From: Candidatus Shikimatogenerans bostrichidophilus
Lineage (GTDB): Bacteria > Bacteroidota > Bacteroidia > Flavobacteriales > Blattabacteriaceae
Assembly (NCBI GenBank): GCA_029851325.1
Contig: CP099830.1
Location: 16,279-42,087, forward strand
DNA: 25,809 nt
Direction: 5' to 3'
The notes under the pieces were generated by a model. The model was given only the letters and a program-made list of their open reading frames with translations, did not search any database and was not told the DNA's origin. The translations under genes and the position numbers were made by a program. Shown in pieces: positions 1 through 7,623 of this stretch; the first letter of the stretch is position 1; each line of letters begins with the position of its first letter.

Positions 1-545
1 TTAATGATAATATTTTAAATATTAAATTACAAAATTTAAAAAAAAAAAAAAAATTCTATATTGTAGGAAATTTTCCATATAATATTTCTTCTAAATTATT
101 AATTTGGTTTATAAAAAATAAAAAAAATATTGCAGAAATAATTGGAACTTTTCAAAAAGAATTTATAAATAATATTATAATTAATAAAAGAAAAAAAATA
201 ATTTACAATAGTAAACTTTCTATTTATTTTAATATGTTCTTTTATGTAAAAAGAATATTTGACATCCCTAAAAATTATTTTTTTCCTATTCCTAAAGTTG
301 ATTCAACAGTAGTTATTATAAAAAAAAAATATATAAAATATAATATAAATATAAAAAAATTTTTAAAAATAATAAAAGAAGCTTTTTCATATAAAAGGAA
401 AATTTTAAAAAATTCTTTAAAAAAAAAATTTAAAATAAAAGATGAAATATTAAAAAATAATTTATTATTTAATAAAAGAGCTCAAGAATTATCTTTAAAA
501 AATTATTTATATATATATAAATTATTAAATAATGGAAATAAATAA
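1..545 (+). CDS. rsmA: 16S rRNA dimethyladenosine transferase RsmA (KsgA), 3' part
   Basis: RsmA dimethylates two adjacent adenines near the 3' end of 16S rRNA with S-adenosylmethionine during late 30S assembly. The reading frame is open from base 3, so the start and the SAM-binding N-terminal half lie upstream of the window. Visible are the catalytic motif IV as GNFPYNIS (bases 66-89), then the family's C-terminal pattern: a F-YVKRIFDIPKNYFFPIPKVDS stretch around bases 237-306 that matches the usual V-F-VPP-F-P-PKV-S block, and a Lys-rich small C-terminal domain. An ATG at 234 is internal and is not the start. A 16-base A-tract (38-53) lies in frame just before motif IV. The stop overlaps the start of era by 14 bases, suggesting co-transcription. 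Identification is confident; completeness cannot be judged. Confidence 0.92.
   Translation, partial: NDNILNIKLQNLKKKKKFYIVGNFPYNISSKLLIWFIKNKKNIAEIIGTFQKEFINNIIINKRKKIIYNSKLSIYFNMFFYVKRIFDIPKNYFFPIPKVDSTVVIIKKKYIKYNINIKKFLKIIKEAFSYKRKILKNSLKKKFKIKDEILKNNLLFNKRAQELSLKNYLYIYKLLNNGNK
38..53 (+). repeat. 16-base A homopolymer inside rsmA
   Basis: Sixteen consecutive A coding for lysines directly before the conserved GNFPYNIS motif of RsmA. The reading frame on both sides agrees with the length shown. Confidence 0.95.
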
Positions 546-1416
546 ATTTAATAGTATCATTAGCATAATAGGATTAAGTAATGTTGGAAAATCTTTTTTA
601 TTTAATAAAATATTAAATAATTATAAATCTATAATAAATAAAAAAATACATTTTACTAGAAAATTAATTATAGATATTTTACCAATAAAAGAAACAACTA
701 ATTTATTAATAGATACGCCTGGGTTTTTATTCAAAAGAAAATATAAATTGCATTTTTTTATGCTAAAAATTATAAAAAAATCAATTAATTTATCTAATAT
801 AATATTATATGTTACCCAAAATAAAAAAAGATATTTAAAAAAAGATATATACTTTATTTCTAAATATAAAGAGCAATTAAAAAATAAAACTAAATTTTTA
901 ATAGTATTTAATAATACTAATAAAAAAAAAATAAATTTACTTTATTTAAAGTTTTTTAAAATAGATAATATTATTATAATTCCTAATAATAAAAAACATA
1001 TATATAAAGAATTAATAAAAACAATATATAAAAAAATTAACAAAAATAAAATATATTCTGACTTTTATTATGATAATTTATATAATCAAACTTTTTTTAT
1101 TAGTGAAATTATTAGAGGGTATATATATAAAATTTATAAAAAAGAAATTCCTTATTCTTCTGAAATATATATAAATAAAATTTTAAAAAATAAAAATTAT
1201 ATATATATAGATAGTTTAGTTTATTTAGAAAAGAAATCTCAAAAAAAAATATTTATAGGATATAGAGGAAAAAATATAAATTTATTAAGTTATTTAATAA
1301 GAAAAAAAATTAAAAAGATATATCATATTAAAAAAGTTTATATTAAATTTGATTTTTTTATTATAAAATGGAAAAACAATAATAAATATTTAAAATTATT
1401 TCAGTATTTATACTGA
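532..1416 (+). CDS. era: Era-like GTPase with KH domain; guanine-recognition motifs degraded
   Basis: Era is an essential GTPase that binds the 3' end of 16S rRNA through a KH domain and checks 30S maturation. Length (294 aa) is normal. Seen: P-loop GLSNVGKS (residues 14-21), a Thr in the switch I position (FTRK, 41-44), DTPG (61-64), and a C-terminal KH domain with the family pattern EIPYSSEI, then QKKIFIGYRGKNI holding the GxxG loop. Odd: the G4 motif NKxD reads NNTN (127-130), and the G5 Ser-Ala loop is replaced by PNNKK (151-155). Both contacts that select the guanine base are therefore altered while phosphate-binding motifs remain. It overlaps rsmA, whose product acts on the same rRNA region. 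It ends in TGA, which shows that UGA is a stop here. Family assignment is firm; GTP specificity is doubtful. Confidence 0.93.
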   Translation: MEINKFNSIISIIGLSNVGKSFLFNKILNNYKSIINKKIHFTRKLIIDILPIKETTNLLIDTPGFLFKRKYKLHFFMLKIIKKSINLSNIILYVTQNKKRYLKKDIYFISKYKEQLKNKTKFLIVFNNTNKKKINLLYLKFFKIDNIIIIPNNKKHIYKELIKTIYKKINKNKIYSDFYYDNLYNQTFFISEIIRGYIYKIYKKEIPYSSEIYINKILKNKNYIYIDSLVYLEKKSQKKIFIGYRGKNINLLSYLIRKKIKKIYHIKKVYIKFDFFIIKWKNNNKYLKLFQYLY

Positions 1417-1441
1417 ATAAAAATAAAAATAAAAAAAAACT

Positions 1442-2038
1442 ATGAAAATAGTAATAATAAAAATTAAAAAAAATAACATAAAAAAAATAAAAAAAAAAAT
1501 AATAAAATTAGGATATTTACCTAAAATATCATATAAAAAAAAATATATTTTAACATCAAATAAAATAATAATACATAGCAATTTAAATATAAATTTTACT
1601 ATTAATTATTTAAAAAAAAAGAATATATATACTATATTAAAATTAATAAATAAACCTATATTAGCTATATCAACTGGATTACATATTTTATGTTATAAAT
1701 ATTTAAACAAAAAATGTTTAAATATTTTTAAGAATGTATTAGTAAAAAAAATTTTAAATATTAATAATCATAATGAAAAAAATATAGGAAAAAAAAAAAT
1801 TTATCATAACAATGACGATATTATTTTAAATGGAGTAAATAGAAATAGTTTTTATCAATATTTTAATCATAATGATTATATAAATATTGGGAAATATACT
1901 ATAGCACATACAAATCACATTTTATCTTATAGTGCAATTTTAAAAAAAAAAAATATATATGGAGTACAATTTTTCCCTGAAAAATCTGGAGTTTTAGGGG
2001 ATAAAATAATAAAAAATTTTATAGAATTAGTAAATTAA
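1442..2038 (+). CDS. hisH: HisH-like class I glutamine amidotransferase lacking catalytic residues
   Basis: HisH normally hydrolyses glutamine and passes ammonia to HisF in histidine biosynthesis. The 198-aa length and collinear pattern fit HisH over the whole protein: MKIVII at the N-terminus, KPILAISTGLHIL where HisH has PVLGICLGMQLL, and YGVQFFPEKSGVLGDKI near the C-terminus (HisH: FGVQFHPEKSG-LG). Yet the nucleophilic Cys is Ser77, the catalytic His is Phe178 (only Glu180 of the triad remains), the oxyanion motif PGVG reads HSNL (45-48), and the N-terminal YGxGN is IKKNN. The frame is open and complete. No other histidine gene is in view; neighbours are era and sufB. It may be an ammonia-independent structural partner of HisF, a repurposed protein, or an early pseudogene. 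PdxT and other GATases fit worse because EKSG-LG is typical of HisH. Family likely; activity as a glutaminase unlikely. Confidence 0.8.
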   Translation: MKIVIIKIKKNNIKKIKKKIIKLGYLPKISYKKKYILTSNKIIIHSNLNINFTINYLKKKNIYTILKLINKPILAISTGLHILCYKYLNKKCLNIFKNVLVKKILNINNHNEKNIGKKKIYHNNDDIILNGVNRNSFYQYFNHNDYINIGKYTIAHTNHILSYSAILKKKNIYGVQFFPEKSGVLGDKIIKNFIELVN

Positions 2039-2052
2039 ATATTAATTAATAT

Positions 2053-3465
2053 ATGAATAAAAATATTAAAAAATCTTTAAAAAAAAATAAATATAATTAT
2101 GGATTTTATACTAAAATAAAATCTAAAACTTTTCCATTAGGTTTAAATTCAAAAATTATAAAACGAATATCTAAAATAAAAAATGAACCAGAATGGATGA
2201 CTACTTTAAGACTAAAATCATATTATTATTGGAAAAAAAATAAAAAAAAATATCCAGAATGGGCTAATTTACAGTATAAAAAACTTAATTTTAATAAAAT
2301 TAGTTATTTTTCAGGTATAAAAAATAAAAAAGATAAAAGGATAATTAAAACTTTTGATAAACTAGGTTTACCAATTAATAAAAGGAATAATACTGTTTCT
2401 ATTGATTATGTTTTTGATTCTATAAGTATAAATACTACATATAATAAAATTCTTAAAAAACATGGTATTATCTTTTGTTCAATTAGTGAAGCTATAATTA
2501 AATATCAAAAATTAATAAAAAAATATCTAGGTAGCGTAGTACCTTATTATGATAATTTCTATTCATCATTAAATACAGCAGTATTCTCAGATGGTTCTTT
2601 TTGCTATATTCCTAAAGGAATAAAATGTCCAATTGATTTATCTACTTATTTTAGAATTAATAATGGTAAAATTGGTCAATTTGAAAGAACATTAATTATA
2701 GTAGACGAAGGTGGATCTGTTAGTTATTTAGAAGGGTGTACTGCTCCTATTCGACAAAATAATCAATTGCACGCCGCTGTTGTTGAATTAATAGCTTTAA
2801 AAAATTCTAAAATAAAATATTCTACTGTGCAAAATTGGTATCCTGGGGATAAAAATGGAAAAGGTGGTATATATAATTTCGTTACTAAAAGAGGAATATG
2901 TAAAAAAAAATCTAAAATATCATGGATACAAGTAGAAACTGGATCCTCTGTAACTTGGAAATATCCTTCATGTATTTTAGAAGGGGATAATTCAATAGGA
3001 GAATTTAGATCGATATCTTTATCCAAAAATTATCAACAAATAGATACAGGAAGTAAAATGATACATATTGGAAAAAATACAAGTAGTTTAATAATATCTA
3101 AAGGGATATCGACTAATTATTCTAAAAATACATATAGAGGTTTAGTAAAAATATGTAAATCAGCTAAAAATTCTAAAAATTATACTCAATGTGATTCTTT
3201 ATTAATAGGTAACAAATGTAGTACATATACATATCCTAATATAATTTCTATGAATAAAACTTCTAAAATAGAACATGAATCTACTATATCTAAAATTGAA
3301 GAAGAACAAATATTTTATTGTAATCAAAGAGGAATAAGTAAAGAAAAAGCAATGGCTATAATAGTTAGTGGGTTTAGTTATAATATAATTACTAAATTAC
3401 CTTTAGAATTTGCACTAGAAGCAAAAGAATTATTAAATATAGAATTAGAAAATTCTGTTGGTTAA
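2053..3465 (+). CDS. sufB: Fe-S cluster assembly scaffold protein SufB
   Basis: SufB is the core scaffold subunit of the cytosolic SufBCD complex on which Fe-S clusters form using sulfur from SufS. Length 470 aa is usual for the family. Seen: an N-terminal region with [13 protein letters not shown] (about residues 45-57), the beta-helix core with [17 protein letters not shown], and the C-terminal FYCNQRGIS and [10 protein letters not shown] blocks. By spacing, Cys423 and Glu452 correspond to the functionally important Cys405 and Glu434 of the E. coli protein. It is the first gene of sufBCDS. Only 14 bases separate it from the hisH-like ORF and 29 from sufC. Nothing suggests loss of function. 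Confidence 0.97.
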   Translation: MNKNIKKSLKKNKYNYGFYTKIKSKTFPLGLNSKIIKRISKIKNEPEWMTTLRLKSYYYWKKNKKKYPEWANLQYKKLNFNKISYFSGIKNKKDKRIIKTFDKLGLPINKRNNTVSIDYVFDSISINTTYNKILKKHGIIFCSISEAIIKYQKLIKKYLGSVVPYYDNFYSSLNTAVFSDGSFCYIPKGIKCPIDLSTYFRINNGKIGQFERTLIIVDEGGSVSYLEGCTAPIRQNNQLHAAVVELIALKNSKIKYSTVQNWYPGDKNGKGGIYNFVTKRGICKKKSKISWIQVETGSSVTWKYPSCILEGDNSIGEFRSISLSKNYQQIDTGSKMIHIGKNTSSLIISKGISTNYSKNTYRGLVKICKSAKNSKNYTQCDSLLIGNKCSTYTYPNIISMNKTSKIEHESTISKIEEEQIFYCNQRGISKEKAMAIIVSGFSYNIITKLPLEFALEAKELLNIELENSVG

Positions 3466-3494
3466 AATTAATTAAATATATATATACAATACAT

Positions 3495-4220
3495 ATGTTA
3501 AAAATAAAAAATTTATATAGTTCTATAAATAACACTTTAATTATTAAAAATTTAAATTTAAAAATTAACAACGGAGAAATACATATATTAATGGGTCCTA
3601 ATGGATCTGGTAAAAGTACTTTGTCTTATATAATTACAGGAAAACCTAAATATAAAATTAACAAAGGTAAAATAATTTTTTGTAAAAAGATAATTAATAC
3701 ATTATCTCCTGATAAAATTTCTAAATTAGGTATTTTTTTATCTTTTCAAAATCCTATTGAAATTGATGGTATTACGATGTTTAATTTTTTTAAAAATATA
3801 AAAAAAAAAAATAATTTAAAAAAAATATATAAATTATGTAAAATTTTAAATATAGATAAAAAAGATTTATATCGATTTTTTAATTTAGGTTTTTCTGGAG
3901 GAGAAAAAAAAAAAAATGAAATTTTACAAATGTTAATATTAAAACCAAAATTTATTATTTTAGATGAAATAGATTCAGGATTAGATATAGACACTATAAA
4001 ATTATTATTTAAAATTATAAAACATTATTTAAAAAATAACCCCAAATGTTCATTATTAATAATTACACATAATACTAATATTATAAAATATATTATACCT
4101 AATAGGGTTCATATTATTTATAATGGTAGTATTATATTATCTGGTAATAGTGAATTAATATATAGAATAGAAAAGAATGGATATTATAGCTTAATTAAAA
4201 AAAAACACAATGATAAATAA
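3495..4220 (+). CDS. sufC: Fe-S assembly ATPase SufC
   Basis: SufC is the ABC-type ATPase of the soluble SufBCD complex; its ATP-driven dimerisation remodels SufB and SufD. In the 241 aa I see Walker A GPNGSGKST (34-42), the Q-loop Gln85, the ABC signature FSGGEKKKNE (from residue 133), Walker B IILDE (154-158), SGLD, and the switch His192. All catalytic positions are present. The signature region is encoded across a 13-A run (3904-3916); the family usually has an Arg where this protein has the third Lys. The gene overlaps sufD by 11 bases in another frame, so translation of the two is probably coupled. Confidence 0.97.
   Translation: MLKIKNLYSSINNTLIIKNLNLKINNGEIHILMGPNGSGKSTLSYIITGKPKYKINKGKIIFCKKIINTLSPDKISKLGIFLSFQNPIEIDGITMFNFFKNIKKKNNLKKIYKLCKILNIDKKDLYRFFNLGFSGGEKKKNEILQMLILKPKFIILDEIDSGLDIDTIKLLFKIIKHYLKNNPKCSLLIITHNTNIIKYIIPNRVHIIYNGSIILSGNSELIYRIEKNGYYSLIKKKHNDK
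3904..3916 (+). repeat. 13-base A homopolymer at the SufC ABC signature
   Basis: Thirteen A span the codons for E-KKK-N immediately after SGG in the ABC signature of SufC. The frame is intact as shown. Confidence 0.95.
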
Positions 4221-5286
4221 TAAATTTATTATTAATAATCTTAAATATTATATAAATATTTTATTTTTTAATGGTCTATTTTTAAAAATTAAAATTCACA
4301 AAAAATTAAAAAAATTTTATAATATAAAATATTATTTAAAAAAAAAAAAAAAAATAAAAAATATAAAAAAAAAAATAAATAGTAAAGCTTTATCACCTTT
4401 TATTTCTAATTTATATACATTAATATTATATATCAAAAATAAAAACATTTATTTATATAATAAATATATAAAATTAAATCTTAATTTTATTAATTCTTTT
4501 TCTTTAATTAATAATATTAATATTTTACTAATATTAGATAATAGAACATTTTTATTTATAAAAGAAACATTTAAAAATATAAAAAGTAATATTTATATAA
4601 TAAATAATTTTTTTTTTAAAATATATCTAAAAAAAAAAAGTAATGTTATCTATTTAAAATATAAAAAAAATAATTTTAGTATAAGTACTATAAATAATAT
4701 TATTATATATCAAAAGAAGTTCACTAAATTTATTTTATATGATATTAATTTATATGAAAAATTTAATTATAATAATATTATTATAAATAATCTCTCTAAT
4801 TATTGTTTAAGTAGAATAAATAGTATAATTATTAGTTCAAATACTCAAACTACTAATTTTTATTTATTAATAAATAATAATTATAGTTATTGTAATAATA
4901 AACAATATTATATAGGTATATATGATGATTCTTCTAAAAGCATATTAAAAGGTTTAATAAATGTTAAAAAAAATACTAAAAATAATATAAGTTATCAAAA
5001 CTATAAAAATTTTATTTTATCAAATAAAGTTTATATAAATTTAAAACCTTATTTAAATATTTATACTAATAATATAAAATGTTCTCATGGGGTTAACATT
5101 GGAAAAATAAATAAATTTTTTATTTATTATTTACAATCTAGAGGAATAAAATTATATAAAGCCAAAATTTTATTCTTTTTATCTATCTTATATAAGATAA
5201 TTAATATCAAAACTTTTAAATGTCTTTTTAAAGACATTAAAAATAAATTAAAATTAATTTTAAATAAAAAAAAATTTTATGTTTAA
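4210..5286 (+). CDS. sufD: Fe-S cluster assembly protein SufD
   Basis: SufD pairs with SufB to form the beta-helical heterodimer in SufBC2D and helps iron entry and cluster formation. The sequence is strongly diverged and Lys/Asn/Ile-rich, but the C-terminal block KCSHGVNIGK (290-299) followed by YYLQSRGI is the family hallmark (CSHG then Y-RSRG). His293 sits where E. coli SufD has its conserved functional His. Length, 358 aa, is shorter than the common 400-430. Position between sufC and sufS confirms the call. A 17-base A-tract (4338-4354) encodes part of a Lys-rich N-terminal segment. It overlaps sufC by 11 and sufS by 8 bases. Confidence 0.93.
   Translation: MINNKFIINNLKYYINILFFNGLFLKIKIHKKLKKFYNIKYYLKKKKKIKNIKKKINSKALSPFISNLYTLILYIKNKNIYLYNKYIKLNLNFINSFSLINNINILLILDNRTFLFIKETFKNIKSNIYIINNFFFKIYLKKKSNVIYLKYKKNNFSISTINNIIIYQKKFTKFILYDINLYEKFNYNNIIINNLSNYCLSRINSIIISSNTQTTNFYLLINNNYSYCNNKQYYIGIYDDSSKSILKGLINVKKNTKNNISYQNYKNFILSNKVYINLKPYLNIYTNNIKCSHGVNIGKINKFFIYYLQSRGIKLYKAKILFFLSILYKIINIKTFKCLFKDIKNKLKLILNKKKFYV
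4338..4354 (+). repeat. 17-base A homopolymer inside sufD
   Basis: An unbroken run of 17 A in the Lys-rich N-terminal part of sufD, the longest run I noticed. The frame is intact at this length. Such tracts are known in other endosymbionts as sites of transcriptional slippage and of sequencing error. Confidence 0.95.
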
Positions 5287-6493
5287 TAAAAGAGAAATAA
5301 AAAAAATTAGATCTAATTTTCCAATTTTAAAAAAAAAGAATTTTATATATTTTGATAATTCATCTACTACTCAAAAACCAAAATGTTTAATAAATAATAT
5401 TAACTATTATTATAGTAACTTAAATTCTAATATAAATAGATCTAATTATACGTTGAGTAATAAAACAACTGATTTAATTTATAAATCTAGAAATAAAATA
5501 AAACATTTTATACATGCTAAATATGCTAAAGAAATAATATTTACTAAAGGTACTACTGAATCTATTAATTTAATATCAAATAGCTTAAATTGGAGTAAAA
5601 ATGATGAAATAGTAATAACTTTATTAGAACATCATTCTAATTTTCTTCCATGGCAATTATTATCTTATAAAAAAAAAATTAAATTAAAATTTATAAAGAT
5701 TAATAAACTATATAATATAGATTTAAATGATTTAAAAAAAAAAATAAATAATAAAACTAAATTAATATCTATAACTCATATATCAAATGTTTTTGGAACT
5801 ATATTACCTATATATTATATAGTTAATATAATAAAAAAAATTAATAATAAAATTTTAATTTTATTAGATGGGGCTCAATCTATTGCACATATTCCTATAG
5901 ACGTACAAAAATTAAATATAGATTTTTTTGTTTTTTCGGCTCATAAAATATATGGTCCTACTGGGTTAGGGATATTATATGGAAAAAAAAATATTTTAAA
6001 AAAATTAAATAAATATCAAGTAGGAGGATCAATGGTAAAATATGTTAGTTTAAAAAAAACTACTTATTTAGATTTACCTTCAATATTAGAAGCAGGTACC
6101 CCAAATATATCTTCTATAATTTCTTTTTATTATGTAATTAAATTTATAGAAAAAATTAAAATATATAATATTAATATATATGAAAATAAATTAATAGAAT
6201 ATACAAAAAAATTATTTTTAAATAATAAAAAAATAATTTTATATGGAAAAAATAATATTTATAATTCTTCTATTTTATCTTTTAACGTTAAAAACATTAA
6301 TAATTTTGACTTAGGATGCTTATTAAATAAATATGGAATATGTGTTAGAACCGGATATCATTGTGCCCAACCTCTTTTTAACTATTTAAAATTAAAAAAT
6401 GGAACAATTAGAATAAGTTATGGTTTATATAATAAAAAAGAAGAAATAAATAAATTTTATTTTTTATTATTAAAAATAATAAAAACATTATAA
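5279..6493 (+). CDS. sufS: Cysteine desulfurase SufS
   Basis: SufS is the PLP-dependent desulfurase that takes sulfur from cysteine and delivers it as persulfide for cluster assembly. Normal length, 404 aa. Seen: N-terminal YFDNSSTTQKP (24-34), EHHSN (117-121), the PLP-contacting DGAQ (197-200), the Schiff-base Lys223 in SAHKIYGPTG, EAGTPN (271-276), and the catalytic Cys362 in RTGYHCAQPL. All key residues are intact. No sufE or sufU is seen nearby, so the sulfur relay partner is elsewhere or absent. The 3' end overlaps the end of the convergent DUF4295-like gene by 6 bases. Confidence 0.97.
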   Translation: MFNKREIKKIRSNFPILKKKNFIYFDNSSTTQKPKCLINNINYYYSNLNSNINRSNYTLSNKTTDLIYKSRNKIKHFIHAKYAKEIIFTKGTTESINLISNSLNWSKNDEIVITLLEHHSNFLPWQLLSYKKKIKLKFIKINKLYNIDLNDLKKKINNKTKLISITHISNVFGTILPIYYIVNIIKKINNKILILLDGAQSIAHIPIDVQKLNIDFFVFSAHKIYGPTGLGILYGKKNILKKLNKYQVGGSMVKYVSLKKTTYLDLPSILEAGTPNISSIISFYYVIKFIEKIKIYNINIYENKLIEYTKKLFLNNKKIILYGKNNIYNSSILSFNVKNINNFDLGCLLNKYGICVRTGYHCAQPLFNYLKLKNGTIRISYGLYNKKEEINKFYFLLLKIIKTL

Positions 6494-6592
6494 TTTTTTT
6501 AAAAATTTTTTTTCATCTAAAATTTTTTCTATAAAAGTATATTTTTTCTTTTTATTTTTTTTCATTACTATATATTTAATTTTATTCTTCAT
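6488..6592 (-). CDS. Short DUF4295-like protein of the L28-L33 gene group
   Basis: A 34-codon gene directly downstream of rpmG. It starts at the ATG at 6592-6590 and stops at 6490-6488. The C-terminal pattern, with YTFIEKIL followed by KKFLKKL after a basic stretch, resembles the YTF-E-I ... FF-KK end of DUF4295, a protein of about 50 aa that follows rpmB and rpmG in Bacteroidota. Function is unknown; the constant ribosomal context suggests a ribosome-linked role, which is inference. Here the N-terminal third of the family is missing. The gene overlaps the end of sufS on the other strand by 6 bases. It is too short to be certain that it is expressed; conserved position is the main support. 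Confidence 0.68.
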   Translation of the reverse strand: MKNKIKYIVMKKNKKKKYTFIEKILDEKKFLKKL

Positions 6593-6604
6593 ATGTATTT
6601 ATTA

Positions 6605-6778
6605 TTATATTTCTTTATGTATAGTCCTTTTTCTAAGAATATAATTATATTTTTTTAATTTTAATTTATTCTTATTATTTTTTTTTATATTTTTAGTTGT
6701 ATAATATCTAGATTTTTTTTTTAATTTATTCTTTTGTTCTATACATTCTAGAATTATATATTTTCTATTTTTTGACAT
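6605..6778 (-). CDS. rpmG: 50S ribosomal protein bL33
   Basis: A 57-aa gene that a length cut-off would miss. Reading the minus strand from the ATG at 6778 gives [17 protein letters not shown], then SRYYTTKN, and the ending [16 protein letters not shown]. This matches bL33 (VILECTEHK, SRYITTKN, LKKYNP-LKR-T-HKE) throughout. Only one Cys is present, so this is the zinc-free form. It lies one base after the rpmB stop and 12 bases before the DUF4295-like gene, forming a small minus-strand operon. Length is typical of the family (50-60 aa). Confidence 0.94.
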   Translation of the reverse strand: MSKNRKYIILECIEQKNKLKKKSRYYTTKNIKKNNKNKLKLKKYNYILRKRTIHKEI

Positions 6779-6779
6779 A

Positions 6780-6986
6780 TTATATAAAATTTTTTAATCC
6801 TTTTTTTTTTATTAATCTTAATCCATATGTAGATATTTTCATTTTTATCCATTTTTTTTTATTAATATCATAAATTCTTTTTTTAAATATATTTATTTTA
6901 AACCATCTTTTTGTTTTGTTATTTGCATTTGATCTTTTATATCCACTTTTAGGTTTTTTATTTGTAATTTCACAAATTTTTGACAT
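6780..6986 (-). CDS. rpmB: 50S ribosomal protein bL28
   Basis: bL28 binds 23S rRNA near the E site of the large subunit. The 68 aa begin [20 protein letters not shown] and contain the family's ANNKTKRWF and the [13 protein letters not shown] ending (family: STRGLRTIDKKGL). The Cys and the NNKTKR core are conserved. It heads the minus-strand trio rpmB-rpmG-DUF4295, an order typical of Bacteroidota. Its start faces the DUF4290 gene across 42 bases. Confidence 0.96.
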   Translation of the reverse strand: MSKICEITNKKPKSGYKRSNANNKTKRWFKINIFKKRIYDINKKKWIKMKISTYGLRLIKKKGLKNFI

Positions 6987-7028
6987 TTTATAATAATTTT
7001 AATAAAAATAAAGATAATAAAAGAAATT
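6987..7028. promoter_or_regulatory. Divergent intergenic spacer, presumed promoter region
   Basis: These 42 bases separate the divergently read rpmB and DUF4290 genes and must hold the start signals for at least the minus-strand trio unless transcription begins inside a coding region. On the minus strand TATCTTTA (7016-7009) is one base from the Bacteroidota -7 consensus TAnnTTTG. In DNA this AT-rich such a match is weak. No Shine-Dalgarno sequence is visible on either side. Confidence 0.25.
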
Positions 7029-7586
7029 ATGGAATACAATACATCTAGAGAAAATTTAATATATCCAGAATATGGTAGGAATATTCAAAAATTAGTAACT
7101 AAAATTAGTTTAATAAAAACAAATGAAATAAAAAATAAATATGCGAATATAATAATCAATTTAATGGAAAATCTCAATAAAAAAATAAAAAAAAATTTTT
7201 TAAATTATAAAAAAAAATTATGGGTACAATTATTTTTTATTTCTAAACAAAAAATTAAAATAAATAAAAAATATAAAATAAAAAAGAAAATTTTATTTAA
7301 TAAAATAAAAAAAAATAGACATATAGAATTAATGAAATATAGGATAAGAATTTCTAAATTTTATAATAAAAAATATAGATATTATGGGATAAATATAATA
7401 AATTTTTTTAAAAAAACAATTATTTTTTTAAAAAAAATAAAAATAAAATATATATGTAATATTGCAAATTATATGAAAAAAACTTATATAAGATGGAATA
7501 AAACTAAATATGTAAATGATATAATTATTTTGCAAGATATTAAAAATATGTCTAAAGGGAAAATAAATTTATTTAGCTTTTTATAA
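7029..7586 (+). CDS. DUF4290 family protein of unknown function
   Basis: The 185 aa open with MEYNTSRENLIYPEYGRNIQ, the hallmark of DUF4290 (MEYNT-R--LILPEYGRNIQKMV). Further family blocks are ENLNKK, YKKKLWVQLFFIS, RYYGINI, ANYMKKTYIRWNK and the SKGKI ending. The family is confined to Bacteroidota as far as I know, is mostly helical, and has no assigned function. No signal peptide, membrane segment or catalytic motif is evident, so a cytosolic protein is likely. Its keeping in such a reduced genome suggests an important role. It reads toward tRNA-Val, 37 bases downstream. Confidence 0.9.
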   Translation: MEYNTSRENLIYPEYGRNIQKLVTKISLIKTNEIKNKYANIIINLMENLNKKIKKNFLNYKKKLWVQLFFISKQKIKINKKYKIKKKILFNKIKKNRHIELMKYRIRISKFYNKKYRYYGINIINFFKKTIIFLKKIKIKYICNIANYMKKTYIRWNKTKYVNDIIILQDIKNMSKGKINLFSFL

Positions 7587-7623
7587 ATTAATATTATTAT
7601 TTATATTTTATTATATTGTTATT

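Noticed and set aside
234..545. Separate small gene starting at ATG 234
   Set aside because: The frame is open upstream to base 3 and continues RsmA motif IV, so this is the C-terminal part of one gene.
1414..1416. Possible recoding of UGA to Trp, as in some tiny symbiont genomes
   Set aside because: TGA is the natural stop of era exactly where the KH domain ends, and the Trp codons I checked are TGG, so the standard bacterial code fits.
2763..3026. Minus-strand ORF of 87 codons opposite sufB
   Set aside because: It lies wholly antisense to conserved sufB codons and has no recognisable family; it is a shadow frame. The same holds for antisense frames at 3746-3994, 11574-11936, 14597-14908, 17688-17945, 20534-20836 and 21804-22043.
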